DNA of 64,000 nucleotides from Streptomyces sp. NBC_00091. Its GTDB lineage: Bacteria; Actinomycetota; Actinomycetes; Streptomycetales; Streptomycetaceae. Numbering within the stretch: position 1 is the first letter of the stretch; each line of letters begins with the position of its first letter. The translations under genes and the position numbers were made by a program. The stretch lies in the NCBI RefSeq assembly GCF_026343185.1, contig NZ_JAPEMA010000001.1, positions 3,472,001 through 3,536,000 on the forward strand, read 5' to 3'. This document shows, piece by piece, positions 42,658 through 51,612 of the stretch. Under the pieces are notes generated by a model that saw only the letters and a list, made by a program, of their open reading frames with translations, ran no database searches and was not told the origin of the DNA.

Positions 42658-44418
42658 TCACCAGCGGTAGGGCTTGTAGACCTCCATGCAGGCCCCGGTG
42701 TCCGAGCCGTTGAGGGCATCGGCCGTGTCCGGCACGGCGCCCGCCTCGGGCGGCGCCTGCTGCGGATAGACGGCGCCCTCGCGCCAGTCGGCCCCCACCA
42801 CCAGGGTGATCCGGGAGACGTCCGCGGACTGCTGCACCGCGGTGGCCGGGATGCCCATGGCCGCCGCCACGCTCTGCGCCTCGTCCGCCAGGTCGGGGGT
42901 CGGGTAGCGCACGACGGTGGTCTTCTCCGGGGTCAGCGCGCTGTCCGCCTTCGCCGCCGTGAAGCCCTTGGCGACCAGCGCCTCCGCCACCGCGTTCGCC
43001 CGCCGGGGCGCCAGCGGCATCTTCTCGACGGCGGTGCCGTTGACCACGTGGACGGCGATCTTGTCGGGGGTGGTCACCGGAGCCTTGGACGGCTCCTGGC
43101 CCGGCTGGCTCGGCTGGCTCGGCTGGCCGGGCTGCGCCGGCTGCCCGGGCTGTGCCGGCTGCGAGGCGCCGGCGGCGGGCTGCGAGGCGCCCGGGGCCGG
43201 CGCGGAGGCCGAGGCCGAGGGGCTCTGCGGGGCCGTCGGGGCGCCGTTCTTGTCGAAGGCCACGTCCTTGCGGACCATCGCCCACAGCTTGTCGGCGTCC
43301 GCCGCGTTCACGACCAGCCGGTTCTCGTCCCGCGGGTCGGGGAAGGTCGGCATCGTGGTCATCGTGATGCGGTTGGTCGGTACGTCCTTGAGCTGCATGG
43401 CCAGGTTGTACAGCTTCTTGACCGACCCGATCTCCTCGGAGACCTCCAGCGCCTTGGTGCCCGCCTCGGCCAGGGCCGTGATCCGGGCGACGTCGGTGAA
43501 GGCGTTCTGGCCCTTCAGCTCGCGCATCATCGAGTTCATGTACATGTGCTGGGCCTGCGCCCGGCCCAGGTCACTGCTGAAGGCGTGCCGGGTGCGCAGC
43601 CACTGGAGCGCCTGCTCGCCCTTGACCCGGGTCGTGCCGGCCTGGAGCTTGAGGCCGGAGCCGCCCGGGGAGGTGGGTATCGGCCGGTCCCAGACGTTGT
43701 CCTTGACGCAGACCGGGACACCGCCGATCGCGTCGGCCATCTGCACGACACCGGAGAAGTCGATCATCATCCAGTGGTCGATGTAGACGTTGGTCAGCTT
43801 CTCCCAGGTGGCCAGGGTGCAGCCGGGGCCCCCGCGGCCGAGCGATTCGTTGATCATCGCGTTGGTCTTCTTGTACTTCTGGCCGGTCTTCGGGTCCGTG
43901 CACTCGGGTATGTCGACCCGGGTGTCACGCGGGATGCTCACCACCGAGGCGTTCTCCCGGTCGGCCGACACGTGCAGCATCATCTGCACGTCCGCCAGCG
44001 GGGGAGCCCCCACGCTGTCGTGGCTGCCGCCCAGTTCCAGGTTCTCCGGCTTGTTGCGGCTGTCGGAGCCGAGCAGCAGGATGTTCAGCGGGCGCTGGCC
44101 CTTGGCGTTGGCGTGGGACTTCTCCACGCCGCTCTCCCCGCTCAGGCGCTGCCCGCTGCGGATGTTGCCGTCGAGATGACGGTAGTAGAGGTAGCCGGCC
44201 GCCGAGGTCCCCAGGATCAGGAACGCCATGACGGACGCCACCCAGAACAGCACCCGGCGGCGGCGCCGCCGGACCGGAAGCCCATCGCCCGGGGGCCGGC
44301 TGCCGCCCGAGCCCTTCCGGGGCGGGGGCACCGCGCCGGACGCCTTCTTGCCGCCGCCGGATATGCCGTCGGCGGCCTGGTCGGGCGCCCCCTCCCCTCG
44401 CACGCTGCTGTGCCTCAC
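42658..44418 (-). CDS. LytR-CpsA-Psr family protein 3 (LCP + LytR_C)
   Basis: 586 residues. A basic cytoplasmic head, a helix (VLFWVASVMAFLILGTSAAG), the LCP domain (NILLLGSDSRNKP, SIPRDTRVDIPEC, TRHAFSSDLGRAQAQ), a Pro/Gln/Ser-rich linker with PGQPAQ repeats, then LytR_C (IAVHVVNGTAVEKMPL). The usual DT of the metal/pyrophosphate site reads LADVQMML, a Thr-to-Val change that may mark a subfamily. The GTG at 44418 is chosen because GAGGGGGG lies 5 nt upstream; the GTG at 44439 is in frame but less well placed. Third-to-last of three consecutive leftward LCP genes. Confidence 0.9.
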   Translation of the reverse strand: MRHSSVRGEGAPDQAADGISGGGKKASGAVPPPRKGSGGSRPPGDGLPVRRRRRRVLFWVASVMAFLILGTSAAGYLYYRHLDGNIRSGQRLSGESGVEKSHANAKGQRPLNILLLGSDSRNKPENLELGGSHDSVGAPPLADVQMMLHVSADRENASVVSIPRDTRVDIPECTDPKTGQKYKKTNAMINESLGRGGPGCTLATWEKLTNVYIDHWMMIDFSGVVQMADAIGGVPVCVKDNVWDRPIPTSPGGSGLKLQAGTTRVKGEQALQWLRTRHAFSSDLGRAQAQHMYMNSMMRELKGQNAFTDVARITALAEAGTKALEVSEEIGSVKKLYNLAMQLKDVPTNRITMTTMPTFPDPRDENRLVVNAADADKLWAMVRKDVAFDKNGAPTAPQSPSASASAPAPGASQPAAGASQPAQPGQPAQPGQPSQPSQPGQEPSKAPVTTPDKIAVHVVNGTAVEKMPLAPRRANAVAEALVAKGFTAAKADSALTPEKTTVVRYPTPDLADEAQSVAAAMGIPATAVQQSADVSRITLVVGADWREGAVYPQQAPPEAGAVPDTADALNGSDTGACMEVYKPYRW

Positions 44419-44546
44419 GCGTACCCCCCTCAAGATCACTCATTGGTCGGTGTTGTGCCGGGCCTACCGGCTACCGGCCGTCATTCGGCGGTCGGTGGAT
44501 GACGAGTGCTGCCGTAACCGCTGCCGCTGCGGCCGGCGCTGTCCGC

Positions 44547-46283
44547 TCACTTCGCGCAGACCGCCTTGTCCGCCTCGACCCGCTGGACCCCCTCGGGCGC
44601 CTGCTGCGGGGTTTCGGGCGCGCTGAGCGGCGCCCCGGGTTCCTTGAAGTCGGAGCCCAGTGTCAGCTTCATCGGGGTCCGCGGGCCGGCGTCCACGGAG
44701 CCCACCTTCAGGGCCGCGGCGGACAGGCCCATCATGTCGGCCAGCGCCCGGGCCTGGTCGGCCTGGTTGGGGGCGTACTCCAGCTGGGTGCTGCCCAGCC
44801 GCGCGGAGGCGTTGCCGTGGTTGCTGGCCTTGAGGACGCCCTTGGTGTTCTGCAGCCAGGTCAGGGTGGTGGAGGCCGATCCCGGGGGCCCGCCGCCGTT
44901 GTACACGTCCACCCGGACGTCCCCGGCGGGCGCGCGGCTGCCCTGGAGCAGCGCGTCCTGCCTGCTCTTGGCGTCGGCGTCGGCCGCTTCCTTCGCGGCC
45001 GCCTCCTTCTTCTCGACCTCGGTGAGCGAGACGTCCCCGCGGATCATCTGGAGCAGCGGTTCGGCCTGCCCGGAGTTGAGGACGACGGTCGCCTTCCGGT
45101 TCACCGGCTCGTTCGGGTTGTCGAGCACCGGCAGCGTCGTGAAGGTGATGTTCTTGAGGTTCATGTCCTTCAACTCACCGGCGAGATCGGTGAGCTTGCC
45201 GATGGACCCCAGCCCCTGGTCCACGGTCAGCGACTTGGTGGCCGCCTCCGCCAGCGAGAAGAACTTCTTCGGACTGGTCAGCGTCTCCTTGGACTTCATC
45301 TCCCGCATCATCGAACCGAGGAACTGCTGCTGGGTCTTGATCCGGTCCAGGTCGCTCTCGTTGCCGAAGGCGTGCCGCGTCCGTACGAAGGCCAGCGCCT
45401 GCTCGCCCGCCAGCCGGTGCTGGCCCGCCTTCAGGTCCAGTTTGGAATCGCGGTCGCTGACGTCCTTCTCCACGCAGACGGGCACCCCGCCCACCGCCGT
45501 GCTCAGGTTCTTCACCGCGTTGAAGTCGACCATCATGAAATTGTCGACCTCGATGCCGGTGAGCTGCTTGACCGTGCGCATAGTGCAGCCGGGGTCGCGC
45601 CCTTCCTGGCCCAGGCTGTTGTTGAAGCGGGTGCCCTTGGTGCCCGCGATCTCCTTCACCGAACCGTTCGGCTGCTTCGTCGGGCAGGCCGGGATGTCGG
45701 TGATCAGGTCGCGCGGGATGGACAGCGCGGTCGCGTTGCTGCGGTCCTTGGAGACGTGGAAGAGGATCGTGGTGTCGGCGTGGCCGACGCTCTCCGCGTC
45801 CCCGTAGCCCTCGTTGCCCTTGCCGCTGCGCTTGTCGGTGCCGATGACCAGGATGTTGATCGGCTGGTCCTTCTTGAAGCTGCCGCCCGCGCCGCCGGTG
45901 TCGATGACCTTGAGGTTGCCGTTCAGGTGCTCGTAGTAGAGGTACGAGCCGAGCCCGCCGCCGACCAGCAGCAGCGCCAGGGTTCCGCCCGTGACGACGA
46001 GGAGCTTGCGGCGCCGCGCCGGACCGCCGCCCCTGCGGGGGCGGCCGCCGCGCCGGCCGCCGGGCGGGCCGTCGCCGCGGCGGGGCCTGGGTACGGCGGG
46101 GGACGGTGCGGTCGGCGCCGAGGGAACGGTGGGGGCTCTGCGGGATCTGCGGGGCGCGGCCACGGTGTGCTGCTGCGCAGCGGAATCTCCCAGTCGCAGT
46201 TCGTAGTTGCCAGTGCGGGGATTGAGGACCCACTGGTCTGCGGGGTCGATCTCGTCCGCCCGCCCACGGCTTTGCGCATCCAC
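44547..46283 (-). CDS. LytR-CpsA-Psr family protein 4 (LCP + degenerate LytR_C)
   Basis: 578 residues. An N-terminal motif ADQWVLNPRTGNYELRL is followed by a strongly basic Pro/Arg stretch, one helix (LLVVTGGTLALLLVGGGLGS) and the LCP domain (NILVIGTDKRSG, HADTTILFHVSKDR, SIPRDLITDIPAC, FVRTRHAFGNESDLDR). The segment after it has a helical KKEAAAKEAADADAK stretch and a LytR_C-like end (VRVDVYNGGG). GTG 46283 with GGAGG about 12 nt upstream. It lies 128 bp from LCP 3 and is probably co-transcribed with it. Function as for the family: glycopolymer attachment to peptidoglycan. Confidence 0.9.
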   Translation of the reverse strand: MDAQSRGRADEIDPADQWVLNPRTGNYELRLGDSAAQQHTVAAPRRSRRAPTVPSAPTAPSPAVPRPRRGDGPPGGRRGGRPRRGGGPARRRKLLVVTGGTLALLLVGGGLGSYLYYEHLNGNLKVIDTGGAGGSFKKDQPINILVIGTDKRSGKGNEGYGDAESVGHADTTILFHVSKDRSNATALSIPRDLITDIPACPTKQPNGSVKEIAGTKGTRFNNSLGQEGRDPGCTMRTVKQLTGIEVDNFMMVDFNAVKNLSTAVGGVPVCVEKDVSDRDSKLDLKAGQHRLAGEQALAFVRTRHAFGNESDLDRIKTQQQFLGSMMREMKSKETLTSPKKFFSLAEAATKSLTVDQGLGSIGKLTDLAGELKDMNLKNITFTTLPVLDNPNEPVNRKATVVLNSGQAEPLLQMIRGDVSLTEVEKKEAAAKEAADADAKSRQDALLQGSRAPAGDVRVDVYNGGGPPGSASTTLTWLQNTKGVLKASNHGNASARLGSTQLEYAPNQADQARALADMMGLSAAALKVGSVDAGPRTPMKLTLGSDFKEPGAPLSAPETPQQAPEGVQRVEADKAVCAK

Positions 46284-46505
46284 GGTTGCTCGAATCCTCC
46301 GTCGGTGCTTCGCGACGCGCCTCCCCCCAGGCGCGCGGTCAACGATCCGGCTGCTGGTGCAGGGCCTCTTGACGGCCGGTGCACCGGATCGCTCACCTTA
46401 TCCGGCCAGGTCAGCCCCAAACCATGCTGGTGAGAAAATCCACTCCCCCCATAACGCATCAAAGCGCCCATCCGGTTCGGTTGGACCTCCGGCTTTTGGA
46501 TTGCT

Positions 46506-47795
46506 TTACCGGCAGTCGGCCGCAGCCGCCGTGGTTCCTGTGAAAGTGGGGACGGGAGTGGGGGCGACGGGGGTTCCGCTTCCGGCCGGCACCGGCCCGC
46601 CCGAACCCGCCGCCGTCCCGGATCCGTCCCGCTCACCGGCCACCTCGGCCGACTCCGGCCGCGGCTCCGGCTGCGGCTCCGGATCGGGCCGCGGGTCGGG
46701 TGGTGGGTCGGACTGCGGGTCGGGCGGCGGGGTGATCGTCAACGGCTGGTCCATCCGCAGCTGCTGGAACAGCCGGGCCGCGTCGGGCTCCGCCAGCTCG
46801 TCCCGGTTCGGGTCCGCGGCGTACGGCCGCCGGGGCACGGTCAGGAACTTGACCTGCTCGGTCGGTATGTCCCGTACGCCCCGTACGAGTTCGTACAGGC
46901 CGCGCAGCGACGCCAGCCCCGGGTCGGTGGTCACCGAGGAGGTGGCCGCGTCCAGCAGCGGATACAGCCGCGCCGGGTTCAGCAGCACCCCGTTGCTCTG
47001 CACCTTCTCCACGAGCGAGCCGAGGAACTGCTGCTGGCGCGCCATCCGTTCGGTGTCGCTGCCGTCGCCCAGCCCGTACCGGGCCCGGACGAAACCGAGC
47101 GCCTGTTCGCCCTGGAGCAGCTGGCGGCCCGCCGGGAGCCTGAGGTGCGCCTCCGCGTCCACCACCGGCCGGTCGAGGCAGACCTCCACCCCGCCGACGG
47201 CGTCCACCATCCGCTTGAACCCGCCGAAGTCCAGCACCATGTGGTGGTCGATCCGGATCCCGGTGAGCTTCTCGACCGTACGGATCGTGCAGGCGGCCCC
47301 GCCCCACTGGAAAGCCCAGTTGAACTGCGCGAACCGCTCGCCGGTGCGGGAGCCGTCCGGCCCCAGGCAGCCCGGGACCTCCGTCATCAGGTCCCGGGGT
47401 ATCGAGACGGCCGTCGCGCTGCGCCGGTCCGCCGGCAGGTGCAGCAGGATCGTGGTGTCCGAGCGCTGGGTGCCCTGGTCCTGCCCGTAGCGCGCGTTCG
47501 CCGTACCCGAACGGGAGTCCGAGCCGATCAGCAGGATGTTCTGGGCGCCGGTGGCGAAGTGCGCCGGGCGCTCGCGCTCGTAGCGCCGCAGCTCGGCCTC
47601 GGCGGAGGTGTCCTCGGTGATGTTCCCGTCGAGCTTGGCGTACAGCCACCAGCCGGCGGCGGCCCCCGCCAGGACCAGCAGCACGGCCCCCAGCCCGATC
47701 CAGCGCAGCAGCCGGCGTCGCCGGCGGCCGCGCGGAGGCCTCCCAGTGCCTCCGGCCGCTCCGGCGTCGCCCGGTATGCCCGCGCTGTCCGTCAC
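46506..47795 (-). CDS. LytR-CpsA-Psr family protein 5
   Basis: 429 residues. A short basic head (RGRRRRRLLRW), a helix (IGLGAVLLVLAGAAAGWWLY), the LCP domain (NILLIGSDSRSG, RSDTTILLHLPADR, SIPRDLMTEVPGC, FVRARYGLGDGSDTER), then a Pro/Asp/Glu-rich extracytoplasmic tail ending in TAAAADCR, with no LytR_C. The GTG at 47795 is preferred, with GAGGGG about 10 nt upstream; the longer frame to 47912 reads through untranslated leader. First of three leftward LCP genes. Confidence 0.9.
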   Translation of the reverse strand: MTDSAGIPGDAGAAGGTGRPPRGRRRRRLLRWIGLGAVLLVLAGAAAGWWLYAKLDGNITEDTSAEAELRRYERERPAHFATGAQNILLIGSDSRSGTANARYGQDQGTQRSDTTILLHLPADRRSATAVSIPRDLMTEVPGCLGPDGSRTGERFAQFNWAFQWGGAACTIRTVEKLTGIRIDHHMVLDFGGFKRMVDAVGGVEVCLDRPVVDAEAHLRLPAGRQLLQGEQALGFVRARYGLGDGSDTERMARQQQFLGSLVEKVQSNGVLLNPARLYPLLDAATSSVTTDPGLASLRGLYELVRGVRDIPTEQVKFLTVPRRPYAADPNRDELAEPDAARLFQQLRMDQPLTITPPPDPQSDPPPDPRPDPEPQPEPRPESAEVAGERDGSGTAAGSGGPVPAGSGTPVAPTPVPTFTGTTAAAADCR

Positions 47796-47966
47796 TCGCG
47801 TTCCGTCCCCTCGGCCTCCCGGAAACCAGCCGTACGGGTGAGTACGGCCTGGAGCCGATCCTGCCCCCGGGTGACCTGGGCGGCCCGGGGGCAGGGCCCT
47901 GGCAAGGGCCATTTGGGTGACAAATAGACCGGAGCCGCCGTTGGACGGTACGGGTGACGACGCCGC

Positions 47967-48716
47967 TCAGGCGGTGTGGGTGACGCGCTCGCTCTCGATC
48001 CGCTGCTCCAGCGCGGCCTGCGACAGCCGGTCCAGGTTGCGGCACAGCACCACGGAGCCGCCCGTGGCCAGGGCCCCGTACAGGCCGGCCGACAGCCCCT
48101 CCCAGGTCTCGTAGCCGAGCCCCGACAGCACCCGGGCGCCCTCGCCCCAGCCGCGCTTGACCGCGTCCTCGCGGGCCCGCTCGACCACGGCCGCGTACGA
48201 GAGCTCCTCGCCGCCGGCCACCAGGCCGGGGCCGTCGGCGTCGACGGGGGCGAAGGGCGCGAACCGGTCACCCTGCCCCGGCACCTCCACCGCGTAGTCC
48301 GCGAACCCGGCCGGCGGCTGCGGGAACCGCCCGCCCAGCGGACGCAGCGCGAGGGCGACCCGCTCGCCCGAGCAGGCGCGGGCCTCCTCGAGGGTGTCGG
48401 GCCCGCTCACCACCAGGTCGGCGCCGGCGGGATCCCCGCCCACCTCGGCGACCACCCCGACGGAGGCGCAGGCGAGCAGCCACACGGCGCTCTGCCAGTG
48501 CGCGGGGAGCAGCAGCGCGAGCCGGTCACCCGGTTCGGCGGCCAGGTCACCCTGGAGCAGATTGGCGGTCTTGGCCACCCAATTGGCGAAAGTGGCGACG
48601 GACAATTCGACGCGCTCGCCCGTGGCGTCGTCGTAGAAGGTGACGAGAGGGCGGCCCGGATCGGCGGCGAGCGCGGATCGCAGCAGGTCGGCAGGGGTGC
48701 GGTCAGTGGCGTTCAC
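47967..48716 (-). CDS. TIGR03089-type protein (truncated AMP-binding-like)
   Basis: 249 residues. The sequence resembles the N-terminal half of acyl-adenylating enzymes (VTFYDDATGERVELS, NWVAKTANLL, DRLALLLPAHWQSAVWLLA) but stops without the ATP-binding P-loop and C-terminal domain, as is usual for this actinobacterial family. It is therefore probably not an acyl-CoA ligase. The role is unknown. GTG 48716 (VNATDRTPADLL) is chosen; the longer frame to 48758 has no ribosome site. It is divergent from the amidase gene over 140 bp. Confidence 0.85.
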   Translation of the reverse strand: MNATDRTPADLLRSALAADPGRPLVTFYDDATGERVELSVATFANWVAKTANLLQGDLAAEPGDRLALLLPAHWQSAVWLLACASVGVVAEVGGDPAGADLVVSGPDTLEEARACSGERVALALRPLGGRFPQPPAGFADYAVEVPGQGDRFAPFAPVDADGPGLVAGGEELSYAAVVERAREDAVKRGWGEGARVLSGLGYETWEGLSAGLYGALATGGSVVLCRNLDRLSQAALEQRIESERVTHTA

Positions 48717-48856
48717 CCGGCCCAGCGTACGCGGGCCCGTCCCTCGTACGGAGGGCACCGGCTCGCCCGTACAGGGGAGTCGAGCCCGGCGGACCGTCGG
48801 ACGGATCGTCAGTTCTCCGATGGCGGTTCGTGGTGGGTGTGCTCAGCATCGCTTCC

Positions 48857-50317
48857 ATGCGTGCATTCCTTGCTTCCTCGATCGGCGTCGCGACGGCTGC
48901 CGCACTGGCCCTGCCGCTCGCGCTCCCCACGCCCGCCCTGGCCGAATCGACCCCGGTGCGGCCCGCCGGGTCCACCCAGTCACTGCCGCTCGTCCCCCTC
49001 GCGCCCTCGGGCGCCCGGATCCCCGGCGTACCCGGCATGAGCACCTCGCCCGCCCCGGCCGGGACCCGGGGCCTGGCCGCGCGCGAGGTCAAGACCTTCT
49101 CGCTCGTCGGCGTCGTCTGGGACGACGTGAGCACCCAGCTCGTCGGCCGGGTCCAGGTCCGCACCCGCGCGGTCGGCACGCACCGCTGGTCCGACTGGCA
49201 GGACGTCGAGACCCACAACGGCGAGCACGCCGCCGACCCCGACGCGGTGGAACGCGGCACCGGCCGCGTCCGCGGCAGCACCGCCCCGCTGTGGGTCGGC
49301 GCCTCCGACGGCGTGGAGGTCCGGGTCCAGGCGGAGAACGGCGCCACCCGGGCCGGGGCCCGCCTCCCCTCGGGCATGCGCATCGAACTCGTCGACCCGG
49401 GCGCGGAGCAGCCGGCCCCGGCACCCGACGGCAAGAACGGCGCGAACGGCGCCAACGGCCCGGCCGGGGACCGCCCGGCGACCCGCCCCGCGGAGCGCCC
49501 GGGGGAGCGCCCGGCGGACGGCCCCACGGATGACGACAAGGGCGACGCGGTGGCGCTGCCCGGGATGACCATGGAGGTGGCGGAGTCCTCCTCCGCCAAC
49601 CTCCCGCACGCCCCGCTCGGCGCGCTGGAGATCCCCGCCCTGAACAAGGCGGACTCCACCGCCGACGCCGCCTTCGCGGACGACGGGGACCCCGGCCCGG
49701 CCGCCGCGCCGTACATCGGCCCGCGCCCGAAGATCGTCACGCGGCGCGGCTGGGGCGCGGACGAGACCCTGCGCGAGACCGGCTTCGTCTACACGAGCAC
49801 CGTCAAGGCGGCCTTCGTCCACCACTCCGCCTCCGGCAACAACTACGCCTGCAAGGACGCCCCGGCGGTGCTGCGCAGCCTGTACCGCTACCACGTGATC
49901 AGCAGCGGTTGGCGGGACTTCGGCTACAACTTCGCCGTCGACAAGTGCGGGACGGTCTACGAGGGGCGGGCGGGCGGAGTCGCCAAGCCGGTGCTCGGGG
50001 CGCACACCATGGGCTTCAACGCGGACAGCATGGGCATCGCCGTGATCGGCAGCTACGGGTCCACCGCGCCGCCGGCCGTGGCCGTGGAGGCGGTGGCCCG
50101 CCTCACGGCCTGGAAGCTGGGCCTCTTCGGCGCCGACCCGCGCGCGAAGACCACCCTGAAGTCGGGCGGCGGCAACCGCTACCCGAAGGGCAGCAGCGTG
50201 AAGCTGAACGTCATCTCGGGCCACCGCGACGGCTTCGCCACGGAATGCCCGGGCCGCCTCCTCTACAACCAACTCCCCCCGACCCGCACCTCATCGGCGA
50301 AGCTCCAGGGCCGGTAG
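48857..50317 (+). CDS. Secreted peptidoglycan-recognition/N-acetylmuramoyl-L-alanine amidase
   Basis: 486 residues. Signal peptide FLASSIGVATAAALALPLA with a cleavage-like TPALA|ES, a beta-rich N-terminal region (VGVVWDDVSTQLVGRVQVR), a Pro/Ala/Gly-rich linker, then a PGRP/amidase_2 domain (about 285-475). Zinc ligands are present: His in AFVHHSAS, His in ISGHRDGF and Cys in TECPGRLLY, so it is probably an active amidase cutting the stem peptide from muramic acid. ATG 48857 is chosen for the signal peptide; GTG 48830 and 48839 are in frame. It acts in the wall, next to genes that attach wall polymers. Confidence 0.9.
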   Translation: MRAFLASSIGVATAAALALPLALPTPALAESTPVRPAGSTQSLPLVPLAPSGARIPGVPGMSTSPAPAGTRGLAAREVKTFSLVGVVWDDVSTQLVGRVQVRTRAVGTHRWSDWQDVETHNGEHAADPDAVERGTGRVRGSTAPLWVGASDGVEVRVQAENGATRAGARLPSGMRIELVDPGAEQPAPAPDGKNGANGANGPAGDRPATRPAERPGERPADGPTDDDKGDAVALPGMTMEVAESSSANLPHAPLGALEIPALNKADSTADAAFADDGDPGPAAAPYIGPRPKIVTRRGWGADETLRETGFVYTSTVKAAFVHHSASGNNYACKDAPAVLRSLYRYHVISSGWRDFGYNFAVDKCGTVYEGRAGGVAKPVLGAHTMGFNADSMGIAVIGSYGSTAPPAVAVEAVARLTAWKLGLFGADPRAKTTLKSGGGNRYPKGSSVKLNVISGHRDGFATECPGRLLYNQLPPTRTSSAKLQGR

Positions 50318-50383
50318 AGCGGGGGTACGCCGTCCAGCGGGGGCGGGGGCGGGGGCCGGGCGGTGGGGGAGCGGGGTTTCGGT
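50318..50383. other. Gap between the amidase gene and the inverted-repeat island
   Basis: G-rich, no gene and no clear hairpin. It marks the left boundary of the island described next. Confidence 0.4.
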
Positions 50384-50777
50384 GGGGCGGTCTCACAGTT
50401 GGTTTGGGGGTTTCCCGTCAGTCCCATCGTCCTTCCGTGTCGGGCCGGCCTGTCAAGGGCGCTCCTTCGTCGCGTCGCTTCGCGATGGCCTTCGGCCACC
50501 CTTGACAGCCCGTCCCGCCCCGGAAAGACAAGGACTGCCGGGAAGCCCCCAAGAGAACGGTCACGGGGCAAGAGTGGGAGGGACGGGTCCCTCAGCGATG
50601 AGGCGAGGGACCGGGGGCCGGCCCGCCGGGCATCCGGGCCCCTTGATCCCTGGTCCAGGGCCGGGAGCCCGACTACCTGCACCAAATGCTGACCAGATCC
50701 CCCTGCGGACCACCCAAGCGCATCAGATCGCTACGCGCTCCTCATATCTCGGCGTCCGGCGGCCGTCTTGGGCTGAT
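50384..50777 (+). repeat. Left arm of ~395-bp inverted repeat around the CYTH gene
   Basis: Near-identical, inverted, to 51613-52008. The outer 41 bases 50401-50441 (start GGTTTGGGGGTTTCCCGTCA) are an exact match, and after one mismatch the match continues for about 64 bases through TGTCAAGGGCGCTCC and CCACCCTTGACAG. The arm is itself palindromic: TTGGGGGTTTCCCGTCAGTCC (50404-50424) opposes GGACTGCCGGGAAGCCCCC (50532-50550), and CTGTCAAGGG opposes CCCTTGACAG. Its inner third (about 50620-50720) is more diverged. No coding features are seen. Confidence 0.9.
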
Positions 50778-50882
50778 ACCGGCACCAAATGACGACCAGA
50801 GCAGCGCGGGAAGCGGATGGGCGCGTCAGATCGCTACGCGCTTCTCAGATCTCAGCGGCAGTCGGTCGTCTTGGGTTGATGG
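50678..50882 (+). repeat. Tandem ~103-bp direct repeat in the left arm
   Basis: Two units, 50678-50779 and 50780-50882, each beginning GCACCAAATG and ending near GTCTTGGG(C/T)TGAT, both with TCAGATCGCTACGCGCT in the middle. The right arm has a single inverted unit (about 51613-51714), which resembles the second left unit (AGAGCAGCGCGGGAAGCG) more than the first. Confidence 0.8.
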
Positions 50883-50886
50883 GGGC

Positions 50887-51465
50887 TTACTGCGGGGGTC
50901 GGGGTTGCTCGCCCAGGCGACGGGCCCTGACTGCAGCGGTGTACAACTCACGTGTCAGGTCTTCAGCACGGATTCCCAACTCGGCGAGGACGATGCGGAC
51001 GTCATCGAGGGCTGAGGCCACGTCCTTCTCCTCTGCCAGGGTCTCCAGCTCCAGGAACGTCCCCTCCACCTCGGGGACGCGGACCAAAGTGGCGAGCATC
51101 TGCCTGCCCCGGGCCTCGAAGGCGTAGTTCCTGCACCGCTTCTCGAACGCGATGGCCGGCACGTAGCCGAGACCTCTCAGCGTGGCGTGTACGGCTTCCG
51201 CGTCCTCGACACGGGTCTCGTGCTCCGGCTTGGATCCGGATTCCTCGTCGACCCGGGCGCCCTTGTACGTGAGAACGGTGCGGGTCTCCTCCGGACCATG
51301 CACGGTCCGGACCCGAAGCTCTTCGTCCCGGGCCTCCAAGGCTCCATCCGCGGTGTCGTAGTAGGTGTCCTGGTACACCTCTGCCCGGCCCTCGGCCCGC
51401 TCATCCAGCTTTCGCAGCGTCTCGTGCGGCGAATGGACGCGCGCCTTCAGCTCCGCTTCGATCAT
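50887..51465 (-). CDS. CYTH-domain protein (class IV adenylate cyclase / triphosphatase-like)
   Basis: 192 residues, one complete CYTH triphosphate tunnel domain. The N-terminal ExExK signature is EAELK near residue 3, followed by YQDTYYDTADGAL, LRVRTV, LTYKGARVD and FEKRCRNY, the alternating charged strands that line the tunnel, and LELETLAEEKD. The family includes CyaB-type adenylate cyclases, thiamine triphosphatases and inorganic triphosphatases; the substrate cannot be chosen from sequence. ATG 51465 has AGGGG 7 nt upstream; the 71-codon extension upstream lacks support. It is the only gene between the inverted-repeat arms, which suggests it moved in as a unit. Confidence 0.88.
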   Translation of the reverse strand: MIEAELKARVHSPHETLRKLDERAEGRAEVYQDTYYDTADGALEARDEELRVRTVHGPEETRTVLTYKGARVDEESGSKPEHETRVEDAEAVHATLRGLGYVPAIAFEKRCRNYAFEARGRQMLATLVRVPEVEGTFLELETLAEEKDVASALDDVRIVLAELGIRAEDLTRELYTAAVRARRLGEQPRPPQ

Positions 51466-51612
51466 CCGTCCGCCCCTCTCAAACCGTGCGGGTGGCAGAT
51501 TCATGCCCTTCCCACCCCGCGTCGAACGCACTGACGAACATGGGGGAGTCAGCCTCCGTGGCGCGTCTGGCCGCGAATTCACCACGGCCGTCGCCAACGT
51601 CGAACCCGCCAA
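51466..51612. other. Upstream region of the CYTH gene inside the island
   Basis: 147 bp between the CYTH start and the right arm. It must hold the CYTH promoter, but I see no clear hexamers. No other gene. Confidence 0.35.

Noticed and set aside
43131..43161. PGQ/SQP-type DNA repeats in LCP 3
   Set aside because: They are the coding sequence of a Pro/Gln-rich linker before LytR_C, common in this family.
50382..50792. Several open frames inside the inverted-repeat arms (both copies)
   Set aside because: They overlap palindromic non-coding sequence in several frames at once and have no coding signature; the two arms do not conserve one frame.
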